Shown here: positions 1-7,504 of the stretch, piece after piece
Numbering within the stretch: position 1 is the stretch's first letter
How the letters are laid out: each line of letters starts with the position of its first letter
DNA from: CAIZGX01 sp044239865
GTDB lineage: Bacteria; Bacteroidota; Bacteroidia; Flavobacteriales_D; Sanyastnellaceae
Length of the DNA stretch: 23,874 nt
Assembly: GCA_044239865.1 (NCBI GenBank)
Contig: JBIIAO010000008.1
Coordinates: 1-23,874, forward strand
Direction of reading: 5' to 3'
Made by a program: the position numbers and the translations under genes
The notes under the pieces: generated by a model
The model's input: the letters and a program-made list of their open reading frames with translations, nothing else
What the model was told of the DNA's origin: nothing
The model's database searches: none

Positions 1-233
1 TGTTCGTCCCTGGATTGGCTCAATACAGAAAAGAAAATGGCGGGCCTTCAACCATACTAGACATCCGCGGAGGATACATGAAAAACGGACATCGCTTTAC
101 CCTTCAAATTACCAATCTTACGAATGCATTTGTAACCATTCGTCCTGCGAAGCCAGAGGCTCCGAGAGGGTTTATGATTCAATATGCCTTAACGCTCTCT
201 AGAAAAAAGTCAAGATCAGAAATTGGTACGTGA
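1..233 (+). CDS. TonB-dependent receptor, C-terminal fragment (gene starts before the window)
   Basis: The reading frame is open from the first bases and ends in TGA at 231-233, so this is the 3' end of a longer gene; a TTG at position 15 is not a credible start. The last ~70 residues contain NLTN followed by an IRPAKPEAPRGF-like segment and a closing aromatic/aliphatic beta strand. That is how many outer-membrane TonB-dependent receptors of Bacteroidota end (last barrel strands). Such receptors take up iron chelates, vitamins or glycans using TonB energy; the substrate cannot be read from this tail. Family assignment is by pattern recognition of the C-terminus only; the plug and TonB box are outside the window. 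Confidence 0.7.
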   Translation, partial: FVPGLAQYRKENGGPSTILDIRGGYMKNGHRFTLQITNLTNAFVTIRPAKPEAPRGFMIQYALTLSRKKSRSEIGT

Positions 234-248
234 GCGTTAGATGTTGCA

Positions 249-437
249 CAAGGTCCTGTGGAAGGTGTGTTACAAGGTTCTTCGAAAGGTGTATCACAAG
301 GTTCTTCGAAAGGTGCTTTGCAAGGACGCTTCGCGTAGCGACCTTCATCTGACCTTGCGTAGCACCTTCTGAAAGACCTTCATAGAACTTCGTAGACCTT
401 CTGCAAGATCTTGTAACACACCTTTCGAAGAATCCTT
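249..437. repeat. 12-bp-phased AAGGT repeat array, inverted about a central palindrome
   Basis: The intergenic region before tdk is almost entirely repeat. On the + strand the word AAGG starts at 250, 262, 274, 286, 298, 310 and 322, a perfect 12-bp period, with a 24-bp higher-order unit in which AAGGTTCTTCGAAAGGTG occurs twice. From 342 the same words run on the other strand (CCTT at 342, 353, 365, 377, 397, 421 and 434, with a decayed TCTT at 409), mostly 10-13 bp apart. A 15-bp segment, AAGGTGTGTTACAAG at 262-276, is perfectly inverted at 410-424. The array could fold into a long cruciform or RNA hairpin. A related array in the same phase lies inside acs (10373-10440). Confidence 0.85.
322..345. 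repeat. Central palindrome of the AAGGT array
   Basis: AAGG (322-325), CGCT (327-330), CGCG (332-335), AGCG (337-340) and CCTT (342-345) form a 24-bp palindrome interrupted only by symmetric A/A and T/T mismatches. It marks the point where the 12-bp repeats change orientation. Confidence 0.75.
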
Positions 438-444
438 ATCTTTG
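437..444 (+). promoter_or_regulatory. Putative -7 promoter box of tdk (TAnnTTTG)
   Basis: TATCTTTG matches the Bacteroidota -7 consensus TAnnTTTG and ends 6 nt before the ATG at 451. Initiation at the usual distance would give a leaderless or near-leaderless tdk mRNA. No convincing -33 TTTG was seen; that region is occupied by the repeat array. Confidence 0.5.
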
Positions 445-450
445 AATCCC

Positions 451-1026
451 ATGTTTTTAGAAAACACCGTAAATAGAGGAAGAAGCGCCGGCTGGATTGA
501 AGTCGTATGCGGATCTATGTTTTCTGGAAAAACCGAAGAATTGATTCGACGTTTAAAGCGTGCGGAATTTGCGAAGATGAACGTTGAAATTTTCAAACCG
601 AAATTCGATATTCGCTACAGTGAAGAAGAAGTGGTGAGTCATGTAGGAACAACTATTCGCTCTACTCCTGTTGAACATTCCTCTCAAATATTATTGCTTG
701 CTTCGACAGCAGAAGTGATTGGAATTGACGAAGCACAATTCTTCGACGATGGACTTCCGGAAGTGTGCAATCAATTGGCGAATATGGGTGTTCGAGTTAT
801 TGTCGCCGGATTGGATATGGATTACACAGGCAAGCCATTCGGGCCTATGCCGCATTTATTGGCCATTGCAGAATATGTAACGAAAGTTCATGCGATATGT
901 GTTGAAACAGGGCAGCTTGCGCACTATTCGCATCGCATTATAGATGGGGACAAACAGGTGCAGCTCGGAGAAAAAGAATCTTATGCTCCGCTATCGAGAG
1001 CCGCGTTTGTGAAAAAGCAGAAATAA
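451..1026 (+). CDS. tdk: Thymidine kinase (class II)
   Basis: Phosphorylates thymidine (and deoxyuridine) with ATP to dTMP in the salvage pathway; cytosolic. The 191-aa product has the P-loop GSMFSGKTEEL near residue 20, the catalytic-site segment IDEAQFFDDG in the middle, the GLDMDYTGKPFGPMPHLL lid/nucleotide region, and the C-terminal YSHR and YAPLSRAAF motifs typical of the family. The ATG at 451 is preferred over an in-frame TTG three codons earlier, because homologues start MFLENTVNRGRSAGW-like and the TAnnTTTG box precedes it. Odd point: E. coli-type enzymes carry a four-Cys zinc site, but here the AIC-MKCG region reads AICVETG and the other zinc cysteines are absent, so the structural zinc is probably missing. 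Length is normal. Confidence 0.96.
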   Translation: MFLENTVNRGRSAGWIEVVCGSMFSGKTEELIRRLKRAEFAKMNVEIFKPKFDIRYSEEEVVSHVGTTIRSTPVEHSSQILLLASTAEVIGIDEAQFFDDGLPEVCNQLANMGVRVIVAGLDMDYTGKPFGPMPHLLAIAEYVTKVHAICVETGQLAHYSHRIIDGDKQVQLGEKESYAPLSRAAFVKKQK

Positions 1027-1027
1027 A

Positions 1028-1051
1028 AAAGGGTCTCCGAAGAGACCCTTT
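1028..1051. terminator. Bidirectional rho-independent terminator between tdk and the lipoprotein gene
   Basis: A perfect 10-bp stem AAAGGGTCTC / GAGACCCTTT with a CGAA tetraloop lies between two convergent genes. On the minus strand it is followed by a clear T run, so it is strongest for the alaS-lipoprotein transcript; on the + strand the T tract is short. Confidence 0.85.
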
Positions 1052-1070
1052 CAAAATATTAATTGAAATA

Positions 1071-1505
1071 TTATTTCGCCGAGTAGTGTACTTCGTAAGT
1101 TCCTCCGTTAGAATCTGACTGCTCTAACCACAATTCTTTGTTCGTTAAACGTAAGATTTTAGAAGAATCCATTTGGCCACTTCCATCGGTAACTTCTAAA
1201 GACGATTTGTCACTTGAGAAAGCCCATGTACCGCTAATAGATCCGTTTGTTGGAAATCCTAAGATTACAAAATCGTAAGAATACGTGTATGCACCATCCT
1301 TATCGAATATAAGGTCAACAGTTCCTCCGTTTGTAAGGCTAGTTGTGATATTTGTAGAACCTTGAAATGCCTCTGTCACTGTCCATGAACCAACTAAACG
1401 TGAAGTCTTAGAACGAAGTGAAAATCCAGGACCGTCTTCATATTTTCCACATGAAGCTAAAAAGACAACTGCAAATGCAGCGAAAAGAATTGATAGTTTT
1501 TTCAT
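1071..1505 (-). CDS. Lipocalin-like lipoprotein
   Basis: A 144-aa protein with a short lipoprotein signal peptide: positively charged MKK, a hydrophobic stretch, and lipobox LASC with the lipidated Cys at residue 19. The mature part begins with a short linker, then an LVGSWTVTEAFQG segment followed by regular beta strands (VDLIFDKDGAYTYSYD, GSISGTWAFSSDKSSLEV). This G-S-W start and strand pattern is that of the lipocalin-like domains common in Bacteroidota outer-membrane lipoproteins. No ligand or enzymatic role can be inferred. It starts 18 bp after the alaS stop codon on the same strand and could be cotranscribed with it. The terminator at 1028-1051 closes the unit. Confidence 0.8.
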   Translation of the reverse strand: MKKLSILFAAFAVVFLASCGKYEDGPGFSLRSKTSRLVGSWTVTEAFQGSTNITTSLTNGGTVDLIFDKDGAYTYSYDFVILGFPTNGSISGTWAFSSDKSSLEVTDGSGQMDSSKILRLTNKELWLEQSDSNGGTYEVHYSAK

Positions 1506-1523
1506 TTTTCTAGTTATTAGTAA

Positions 1524-4136
1524 TTAGTGCGAATTTAATACAAAGTCGTTTGCCATTTGCATAACTGCTGGCAATCCAGATTCATCGCTTCCTCCGGCCG
1601 TTGCGAAGAACGGTTGTCCGCCGCCGCCGCCTTTAATGGCCTTCGCCCATTCACGAACCAGCTGACCAGCATTCCATTTCTTATCGTTCACCAACGAATC
1701 GCTTAATGCTAATGATATGGTTGGCTTTCCGCCTTGCACATTCGCCAATAAAATAAATGCATTTGGAATTTCCGATTTCAATTGGAAACAAATATCCTTG
1801 ATCGCATTCGCGTCTAAATCTACTTGATCAATCAAGATATTCATTCCATTTTTCTCTTCGAACTTCTCTTTCAACACGCCTTTCATTTGCATGGCTTTCT
1901 CGTGCTTCAGAGCGTCCAATTCTTTTTCCAACAAAGAAAATTTGCTTAACAAATCTTCTACTGCTTTGCTTGCGTTTTTGTTCTTCACCAACGAACGAAC
2001 TGCTTCCAATTCGTTGCGCTCTTCTTCCAACAATGCATCTACCGCATCGGCTGTAATGGCTTCAATTCTTCGAATACCCGCAGCAACTGCAGCTTCCGAT
2101 GTTATCTGGAATGAACGAATGTCGCTGGTCTTTTGAACGTGCGTTCCTCCACATAATTCAACACTGTTTCCGAATTGAATCACACGAACCGTTGATCCAT
2201 ATTTTTCACCAAACAACATCATGGCACCTTGTGCTTTCGCCTCGTCCATGGTTGCGTTTCTATTTTCATTCAGTGGGAAAGCTGCGCGAATGCGGCTGTT
2301 CACCAATTGCTCCACTTGCTTCAATTCTTCATCTGTCATTTTCGCGAAATGCGAAAAGTCGAAACGCAAATAATCTGCATTCACCAACGATCCTTTTTGC
2401 TCTACGTGTGTTCCCAACACTTCACGCAATGCCTCGTGTAGCAAGTGCGTTACGCTGTGATTGCGTTGTGAGCTTTCGCGCTTCGTGCGATCTACAACCG
2501 CAGTAAAAGTTGCATTCACATTTTCCGGAAGTTGCTCTACAAAATGAACACTCAAGTTGTTTTCTTTCTTCGTGTCTATAACAGCAATACTCTCGTTAAT
2601 GGTTTTCAAAACACCGGTGTCTCCCACTTGTCCGCCGCCTTCCGCATAGAAAGGCGTGTTGCTCAACACCAATTGAAAACTCTCTTTTCCTTTTGCTTTA
2701 ATCTTTCTGTATTTCAGAATTTTCGTTTCGCATTCCAACGAATCGTATCCAACAAATGTTGGATCTCCTGCTTGCAATTCAACCCAGTCGTCGGTCTCTA
2801 ATTTAGTAGCGCTGCGACTGCGCTCTTTTTGCTTGGCGAGTTCTTCTTCGAATCCTGCAGCATCCACGCCCACGACTTTTTCAGAAGCAATCAACGAGGT
2901 TAAATCGAAGGGAAATCCGAAAGTATCGTACAATTCAAAAACTGTTTTTCCATCTAACACTTCCGCACCTTTGCTCAGGTGATCGTCTAACAGTTGAATG
3001 CCTTTGTCGAGTGTGCGCAAGAAGCTTTCTTCTTCCTCGCGAATCACACGCTTCACTAAATCTTTGTTTGAAATAATTTCAGGGAAGAAACCGCCCATCT
3101 CTGCTGCAAGAACATCTACCAATTCAAAAATGAAAGGATCTTTTCTATTCAAGAAACTATATCCATAACGAATGGCTCTGCGTAAGATTCTTCGAATCAC
3201 ATATCCCGCTCCACCGCTTGCAGGAAGTTGTCCGTCTGCAATAGAAAAAGAAACAGCGCGCACGTGGTCTGCAATCACACGAATAGCAATGTCTTGTTTC
3301 GAATCGGTGCGCGTATAAGCAACACCAGATATTTTCGAAATACGCTCAATCAAAGGCGAGAACACATCGGTGTCGTAGTTCGATTGTTTGCCTTGAAGGG
3401 CAACGCACAAACGCTCGAAGCCCATTCCAGTATCTACGTGTTTGTTTGGAAGGGGTTCTAGTTCTCCGCTCGATTTGCGATTGAATTGCATGAACACGTT
3501 GTTCCAAATTTCAATCACCTGCGGATGGCTATCGTTCACCAATATTTTTCCATCGACTTTCGCACGATCTTCGTCAGAGCGAATGTCAATGTGAATTTCG
3601 CTACACGGACCGCATGGACCCGTTTCGCCCATTTCCCAAAAATTGTCTTTTTTATTTCCTTTTAAAATTCTGTCTTCCGCAATGCAGCGTTTCCAGATGT
3701 CGAAAGCCTCTTGATCGAATTCCAACCCTTCTTTTTCATCGCCTTCGAAAACTGTTACGTACAATCTGTCTTTTGGAAGTTTGTATACTTCAGTCAATAA
3801 TTCCCATGCCCACGTGATAGCCTCTTCCTTGAAGTAATCTCCGAACGACCAGTTGCCTAACATTTCGAACATGGTGTGGTGGTAGGTATCTACTCCAACC
3901 TCTTCCAAGTCGTTGTGCTTTCCGCTAACACGAAGACACTTCTGAGAGTTCGCAATTCGCTTGTGCTCTATTGTTCCGTGTCCAAGAAATAAATCTTTGA
4001 ACTGATTCATTCCTGCGTTGGTGAACATAAGCGTAGGATCGCCCTTCACCACAATGGGTGCCGACGAAACAATGTGGTGACCTTTCGATTTGAAAAAGTC
4101 TAAAAAAGTTTGGCGAATCTCTTGAGCTGTCATCAT
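1524..4136 (-). CDS. alaS: Alanyl-tRNA synthetase
   Basis: Charges tRNA-Ala with alanine and hydrolyses mischarged Ser/Gly-tRNA-Ala; essential in translation. About 870 aa, the family's usual size. In order: class II catalytic core starting MTAQEIRQTFLDFFKSKGH with the DPTLMFTNAGMNQFKD and ETGPCGPCSEIH motifs; tRNA-recognition domain; editing domain with the HSVTHLLHEAL (HxxxH) and CGGTH zinc/editing motifs; coiled-coil linker; and C-terminal DHHA1-like domain ending GGGGGQPFFATAGG. The frame is open 37 codons further upstream, but that stretch is hydrophobic, unlike AlaRS, and overlaps the next promoter. The start is therefore the MM pair at 4136/4133, immediately behind a TAAATTTG box. Transcribed divergently from the M23 peptidase gene. 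Confidence 0.97.
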   Translation of the reverse strand: MMTAQEIRQTFLDFFKSKGHHIVSSAPIVVKGDPTLMFTNAGMNQFKDLFLGHGTIEHKRIANSQKCLRVSGKHNDLEEVGVDTYHHTMFEMLGNWSFGDYFKEEAITWAWELLTEVYKLPKDRLYVTVFEGDEKEGLEFDQEAFDIWKRCIAEDRILKGNKKDNFWEMGETGPCGPCSEIHIDIRSDEDRAKVDGKILVNDSHPQVIEIWNNVFMQFNRKSSGELEPLPNKHVDTGMGFERLCVALQGKQSNYDTDVFSPLIERISKISGVAYTRTDSKQDIAIRVIADHVRAVSFSIADGQLPASGGAGYVIRRILRRAIRYGYSFLNRKDPFIFELVDVLAAEMGGFFPEIISNKDLVKRVIREEEESFLRTLDKGIQLLDDHLSKGAEVLDGKTVFELYDTFGFPFDLTSLIASEKVVGVDAAGFEEELAKQKERSRSATKLETDDWVELQAGDPTFVGYDSLECETKILKYRKIKAKGKESFQLVLSNTPFYAEGGGQVGDTGVLKTINESIAVIDTKKENNLSVHFVEQLPENVNATFTAVVDRTKRESSQRNHSVTHLLHEALREVLGTHVEQKGSLVNADYLRFDFSHFAKMTDEELKQVEQLVNSRIRAAFPLNENRNATMDEAKAQGAMMLFGEKYGSTVRVIQFGNSVELCGGTHVQKTSDIRSFQITSEAAVAAGIRRIEAITADAVDALLEEERNELEAVRSLVKNKNASKAVEDLLSKFSLLEKELDALKHEKAMQMKGVLKEKFEEKNGMNILIDQVDLDANAIKDICFQLKSEIPNAFILLANVQGGKPTISLALSDSLVNDKKWNAGQLVREWAKAIKGGGGGQPFFATAGGSDESGLPAVMQMANDFVLNSH

Positions 4137-4141
4137 GCGCG

Positions 4142-4194
4142 CAAATTTACATCTCACAAGGGAAGAAGCGATTAAAAAAAGTGACGTAAATTCG
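4142..4194. promoter_or_regulatory. Divergent promoter region between alaS and the M23 peptidase gene
   Basis: The 64-bp gap holds a perfect minus-strand TAAATTTG (4149 to 4142), 5 nt before the alaS ATG. It also holds a + strand TAAATTCG (4187-4194), 6 nt before the peptidase ATG at 4201. Both resemble the Bacteroidota -7 element, and both sit so close to the start codon that very short or absent leaders are implied. Confidence 0.5.
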
Positions 4195-4200
4195 CAAAGC

Positions 4201-5160
4201 ATGAAGAAATTCAAGTACAAATACTTTTTCAATCCGAATACCCTCAATTACGAGGCAATTACGTATACCATTCGCGACTACGCATGGATTGTCACGCGCT
4301 ATGTTTTGGCCGGTGTAGTTTTAGGCGGAATAGGAATTGTGCTTTACGCATCGTTCTTCAAAGACCCTGAAACCAATCAGCTCGAGAAAAAAATAAAATA
4401 CCTCGAAACGCAAATTGAAACGTTCAATACTAAAATAGATACGCTTGAATTATTTGCAACTGACTTAGAGCGCAGAGATGAAATGGTTTACAGATCCATC
4501 TTCGGCGCGGAGCCGTATGTGCGCAAATTCTCAGGATTATCTTCGAAAACGAATAATGATTTCGCATCTGACAATGATGTTCAAGAAACGATGTTCCGTA
4601 TCAGGAAGCTGCAAGAAATGTTTGTGAGTCAGAGCAAGTCTTACGAAGAGATTTATTCATTGGCTCGCGGACAGGACGCTATGCTTCAGAGTATACCCGC
4701 TATTCAGCCTGTTTCGAACAAAGACTTGGAGCGCATTTCATCGGGATTTGGATATCGCATACACCCGATATATAAAGTTGCAAAACTTCACGCCGGTTTA
4801 GATTTCGCAGCTGATATCGGCACCGAAATTTATGCCACCGGAGACGGAATTGTTGAAAAAACAGAAAGTGCATTAACGGGTTATGGAAATAGCGTTGTAA
4901 TTGAGCATGGATACGGGTTTCAGACTCGATATGGACACATGAGCAAAATTATTATCGGTCAAGGGCAAAAAGTTAGAAGAGGCCAATTGATAGGGCTTGT
5001 GGGGAATACGGGGTCGTCTACCGGTCCTCACCTCCATTATGAAGTTATTAGAAATGGTGAAAAGGTAGATCCTGCGTTTTATTTTTACAACGATATTACG
5101 CCGGAGCAATACGAAGAGGTATTGCAGCGTGCTGCCAACGCCAACCAAAGTTTCGACTAA
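4201..5160 (+). CDS. M23-family metallopeptidase (membrane-anchored, LytM/NlpD type)
   Basis: Probable peptidoglycan endopeptidase or amidase activator. 319 aa: a basic cytoplasmic N-terminus (KKFKYKYFFNPNTLNYE, typical of Bacteroidota members), one transmembrane segment (YVLAGVVLGGIGIVLYASFF), a coiled-coil region (KKIKYLETQIETFNTKIDTLE), then a C-terminal LytM domain. The domain has GFGYRIHPI, HAGLDFAA (first zinc ligands H and D), the YGH motif and GPHLHYEV (HxH). All expected zinc-site residues are present, so it is likely an active enzyme facing the periplasm. An in-frame ATG at 4135 lies inside the alaS start region and was rejected in favour of 4201, which gives the conserved N-terminus. 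The next gene follows after 2 bp. Confidence 0.92.
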   Translation: MKKFKYKYFFNPNTLNYEAITYTIRDYAWIVTRYVLAGVVLGGIGIVLYASFFKDPETNQLEKKIKYLETQIETFNTKIDTLELFATDLERRDEMVYRSIFGAEPYVRKFSGLSSKTNNDFASDNDVQETMFRIRKLQEMFVSQSKSYEEIYSLARGQDAMLQSIPAIQPVSNKDLERISSGFGYRIHPIYKVAKLHAGLDFAADIGTEIYATGDGIVEKTESALTGYGNSVVIEHGYGFQTRYGHMSKIIIGQGQKVRRGQLIGLVGNTGSSTGPHLHYEVIRNGEKVDPAFYFYNDITPEQYEEVLQRAANANQSFD

Positions 5161-5162
5161 TT

Positions 5163-5492
5163 ATGTCTAAGACCTTCGAAATAGAAAAAATATATTACAG
5201 CATCTCTGAAGTTGCTGAAATGTTTGATGTGAACGCTTCTCTTTTACGTTTTTGGGAAAAAGAATTTCCGCAATTGCAACCGCGCAAGAACAGCAAGGGC
5301 AATCGCATGTATTCGAAGAAAGACATTGAGTTGTTCAAGAAGATTCACGAGTTGGTGCGTGTGCAAGGATTCACGCTGGAAGGCGCCAAGAACGCGCTTC
5401 GTCAGAAAGTAAGCGAGACCGATGGCGCAGCTATTCAAGCGCGTTTAATTCGCGTTCGTTCCGAGTTAGTTAGCATTTTAAGCAGTTTGTAA
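5163..5492 (+). CDS. MerR-family HTH regulator (short Bacteroidota type)
   Basis: 109 aa beginning MSKTFEIEKIYYSISEVAEMFDVNASLLRFWEKEFP, a winged-helix MerR DNA-binding head (helix-turn-helix SEVAEMFDVNASLLRFWE, wing with NSKGNRMYSKKDIELF), followed by a short helical region GFTLEGAKNALRQ. There is no C-terminal effector domain and no Cys metal site, so it is not a metal sensor. It starts 2 bp after the M23 peptidase stop (TAATTATG), which points to an operon and translational coupling. Short MerR proteins directly downstream of M23 peptidases are a familiar arrangement in this phylum; the regulatory target is unknown. Confidence 0.88.
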   Translation: MSKTFEIEKIYYSISEVAEMFDVNASLLRFWEKEFPQLQPRKNSKGNRMYSKKDIELFKKIHELVRVQGFTLEGAKNALRQKVSETDGAAIQARLIRVRSELVSILSSL

Positions 5493-5524
5493 AAACAAAC
5501 GAACGCGTGGCTTGTTTCTAAGTC

Positions 5525-5806
5525 ATGTTATCTGAAACAGACATTGATCGAATCATTGAAATGGCGTGGGAAGACCGCACGCCATTCGACGCTATTACCG
5601 CGCAGTTCGGCGTTAGCGAAGCAGAAGTTATTGCGCTTATGCGCAAAGAAATGAAGGCCACTTCCTTCCGCATGTGGCGTGCCCGCGTGCAAGGAAGAGC
5701 CACGAAGCATGTGATGCTGCGCACGGAATCGCTGAACGACGACAGTCGCTTTAAATGCACCCGCCAGCGAAGCGTTTCCAACAATAAAATTTCCAAAAGG
5801 AAATGA
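5525..5806 (+). CDS. TIGR03643/DUF2805 family protein
   Basis: 93-aa basic protein. Residues 1-60 (ETDIDRIIEMAWEDRTPF, then FGVSEAEVIALMRKEM and SFRMWRARVQGRATKH) match the small TIGR03643/DUF2805 family, which has an HTH-like fold and unknown function. The last ~30 residues (RTESLNDDSRFKCTRQRSVSNNKISKRK) are low-complexity and positively charged. The stop overlaps the photolyase start by 4 nt (ATGA), so the two proteins are probably translated together; neighbours of this type are common for FeS-BCP-type photolyases. Function not established; a nucleic-acid-related role beside the photolyase is an inference. Confidence 0.85.
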   Translation: MLSETDIDRIIEMAWEDRTPFDAITAQFGVSEAEVIALMRKEMKATSFRMWRARVQGRATKHVMLRTESLNDDSRFKCTRQRSVSNNKISKRK

Positions 5807-7257
5807 AGATCGGCTTGGTATTTCCGCACCAACTGTTCGAAGAGCACGAACTCTTCCGTTCGTGCGATTGTCTTTTGCTTATTGAAGAACCCTTGTTCTT
5901 TTCCCAATACCCCTTCCATAAGAAAAAAATAATCTTGCATCGCGCAAGCATGAAAGCCTTTCTGGAAGAGCAATCCAGAACTTCTTCCAACTGGAATTAC
6001 CTGTCACACGACGAAGCTTCTTCCCTTCAAATTGAAAATGAATTGAAGTCTTTGGGAGCGAAGGAATTGTTGTGGATCGACACGGTTGATTTCAACCTAG
6101 AAAAAAAAATAAACAAGTGGGCGCAACGATTAAGTCTTGCGACCAAGCGATTCGATTCTCCGAATTTTTACAACACAGAAGAAGAATTGAAGGCGTACTT
6201 CAACAAGAAAAAATTCTTCTTGAATGACTTTTACATTCACGAAAGAAAGAAGCGTCAGGTGCTGTTAGAGCCTTCTGGAGAGCCTGTTGGCGGAAAGTGG
6301 ACCTTTGATACCGAGAACCGCGCGAAAGCTCCAAAGGGCATGGAATTTCCTGCTCCGTATTCTTCAACACGAAATGAATTTGTGGTTGAAGCAACGGCTT
6401 ACGTAGAAGCGCATTTCGCAAAGCATGTGGGCACTTCCGAGAACTTCATTTACGCCGTTACAAGAGACGAAGCAAAAGCCGCTTTGCAGTATTTCATTCA
6501 ACATAAAATAAATGAATACGGAACGTATCAAGATGCCATTGTGCCGCAAGAATCGTGGCTGTTTCACTCGGTCATTTCTCCGTATTTAAACATAGGCTTG
6601 CTCACTCCGCAAGAGTGCGTTCAAGCGGCTTTGGACTCCCATGCTGAAATGAATAATGTGGAAGGATTCGTGCGGCAGATCTTGGGATGGCGCGAGTTTA
6701 TTCGTGCGGTGTATGTGTTGAAGGGTGTGGAAGAGCGCACTTCGAATTTCTTTCAACACGATCGAAAATTACCGAACGGATTTTGGGATGCGACGACCGG
6801 TATTCGTCCGATTGACGATTGTTTGGAAGGGCTTCTTAAGAATGCCTATTCACATCACATAGAGCGTTTGATGATCTTGGGGAATTTCATGCTGTTGAGC
6901 GAAGTTCATCCGCATGAAGTGTACGAGTGGTTCATGACTTTTTACATAGATGCATACGACTGGGTAATGGTTCCGAATGTTTATGGAATGTCGCAATTCG
7001 CTGACGGCGGACTCATGAGCACGAAGCCATATATGAGTGGTTCAAATTACATTTATAAAATGAGCAATTACAAAAAGGGCGAGCCGTGGGAGAAAATCTG
7101 GGATGCTCTTTTTTGGAATTTCATTGAACGAAACACCCCCTTTCTTTCGCGGAACTATCGGTTGAGTATGATGGTTGCTTTGCTAAACAAAATGGACGAG
7201 CAAAAAAAACAAGGGCACATGGCCCTTGCTCAATCTTTTTTGAATAAAGAAGCTTAA
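5803..7257 (+). CDS. FeS-BCP/PhrB-type cryptochrome/photolyase lacking the [4Fe-4S] ligand cysteines
   Basis: 484-aa flavoprotein of the bacterial (6-4) photolyase/CryB-like group, which uses light and FAD to repair or sense UV lesions. Seen: an N-terminal Rossmann-like DUF523/antenna region starting KIGLVFPHQLFEE, a linker, and an all-alpha FAD domain. The FAD domain has GWREFIRAVY, the HAYSHHIERLMILGNFMLL-like helix (here NAYSHHIERLMILGNFMLL), WFMTFYIDAYDWVMVPNVYGMSQFADGG and STKPY. In the family, four Cys bind a [4Fe-4S] cluster. Here only the first is kept (Cys340 in DDCLEG). The loop that normally brings CxxC and the last Cys is replaced by a shorter KMSNYKKGEPWEKIW (from residue 419), so the cluster is probably absent. 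Translationally coupled to the upstream TIGR03643 gene. Confidence 0.92.
   Translation: MKIGLVFPHQLFEEHELFRSCDCLLLIEEPLFFSQYPFHKKKIILHRASMKAFLEEQSRTSSNWNYLSHDEASSLQIENELKSLGAKELLWIDTVDFNLEKKINKWAQRLSLATKRFDSPNFYNTEEELKAYFNKKKFFLNDFYIHERKKRQVLLEPSGEPVGGKWTFDTENRAKAPKGMEFPAPYSSTRNEFVVEATAYVEAHFAKHVGTSENFIYAVTRDEAKAALQYFIQHKINEYGTYQDAIVPQESWLFHSVISPYLNIGLLTPQECVQAALDSHAEMNNVEGFVRQILGWREFIRAVYVLKGVEERTSNFFQHDRKLPNGFWDATTGIRPIDDCLEGLLKNAYSHHIERLMILGNFMLLSEVHPHEVYEWFMTFYIDAYDWVMVPNVYGMSQFADGGLMSTKPYMSGSNYIYKMSNYKKGEPWEKIWDALFWNFIERNTPFLSRNYRLSMMVALLNKMDEQKKQGHMALAQSFLNKEA
7210..7241 (+). terminator. Hairpin plus T run inside the 3' end of the photolyase gene
   Basis: CAAGGGC (7210-7216) and GCCCTTG (7222-7228) form a 7-bp stem with a 5-nt loop, followed after 7 nt by six T (7236-7241). 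It lies within the last 15 codons, before the stop at 7255. The spacing to the T run is longer than ideal, so function as a terminator is tentative. Confidence 0.35.
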
Positions 7258-7409
7258 GATCCGCAGTAAAGACAGCCATCGTCAGCGTCTTCCAATTGGC
7301 CCGCGCCGCTTACTTGGCGCTTCACTTCGTTTTCTACATCTGCTTCAGACCAGGTAGGGTTTACCGCCTTAATGCGTGCTTTTAAAAATAGGTATTCGTT
7401 CGATTCCAT
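7254..7409 (-). CDS. Small conserved-type protein with C-terminal CxxC
   Basis: 51 aa starting MESNEYLFLKARIKAVNPTW and ending EDADDGCLYCGS. The charged helical start (KARIKAVNP, WSEADVENEVKRQ) and the terminal C-x-x-C suggest a small soluble protein, with the two Cys as a possible redox or metal half-site. The frame is open further upstream to 7658, but that part overlaps the T9SS protein gene out of frame and is not credible. Its stop shares the palindrome TTAA (7254-7257) with the convergent photolyase stop, a 4-nt overlap. It lies 95 bp downstream of the T9SS-protein gene on the same strand. Function unknown. Confidence 0.65.
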   Translation of the reverse strand: MESNEYLFLKARIKAVNPTWSEADVENEVKRQVSGAGQLEDADDGCLYCGS

Positions 7410-7504
7410 AAGAGTGTTGTTTTGGTAAAAGGAAGTTACAAAGGTGAATATGAAGCCCACATTAAGTTGAATTGACTTACTAACAGCCACCCGTTCACGA
7501 GCAT

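Noticed and set aside
249..437. Repeat array considered as a CRISPR
   Set aside because: The unit is 12 bp with no unique spacers, the array inverts in the middle, and no cas genes are present.
345..596. Minus-strand 83-aa open frame overlapping the start of tdk
   Set aside because: It is antisense to tdk and its C-terminal part is just the repeat array read backwards; no independent support.
1891..2801. Several + strand open frames inside alaS
   Set aside because: Antisense shadows of a well-supported essential gene, with no matching motifs.
4137..4247. N-terminal extension of alaS by 37 codons
   Set aside because: The added residues are hydrophobic and unlike AlaRS; the canonical MTAQEIR start follows a promoter box and the extension would overlap the M23 peptidase gene.
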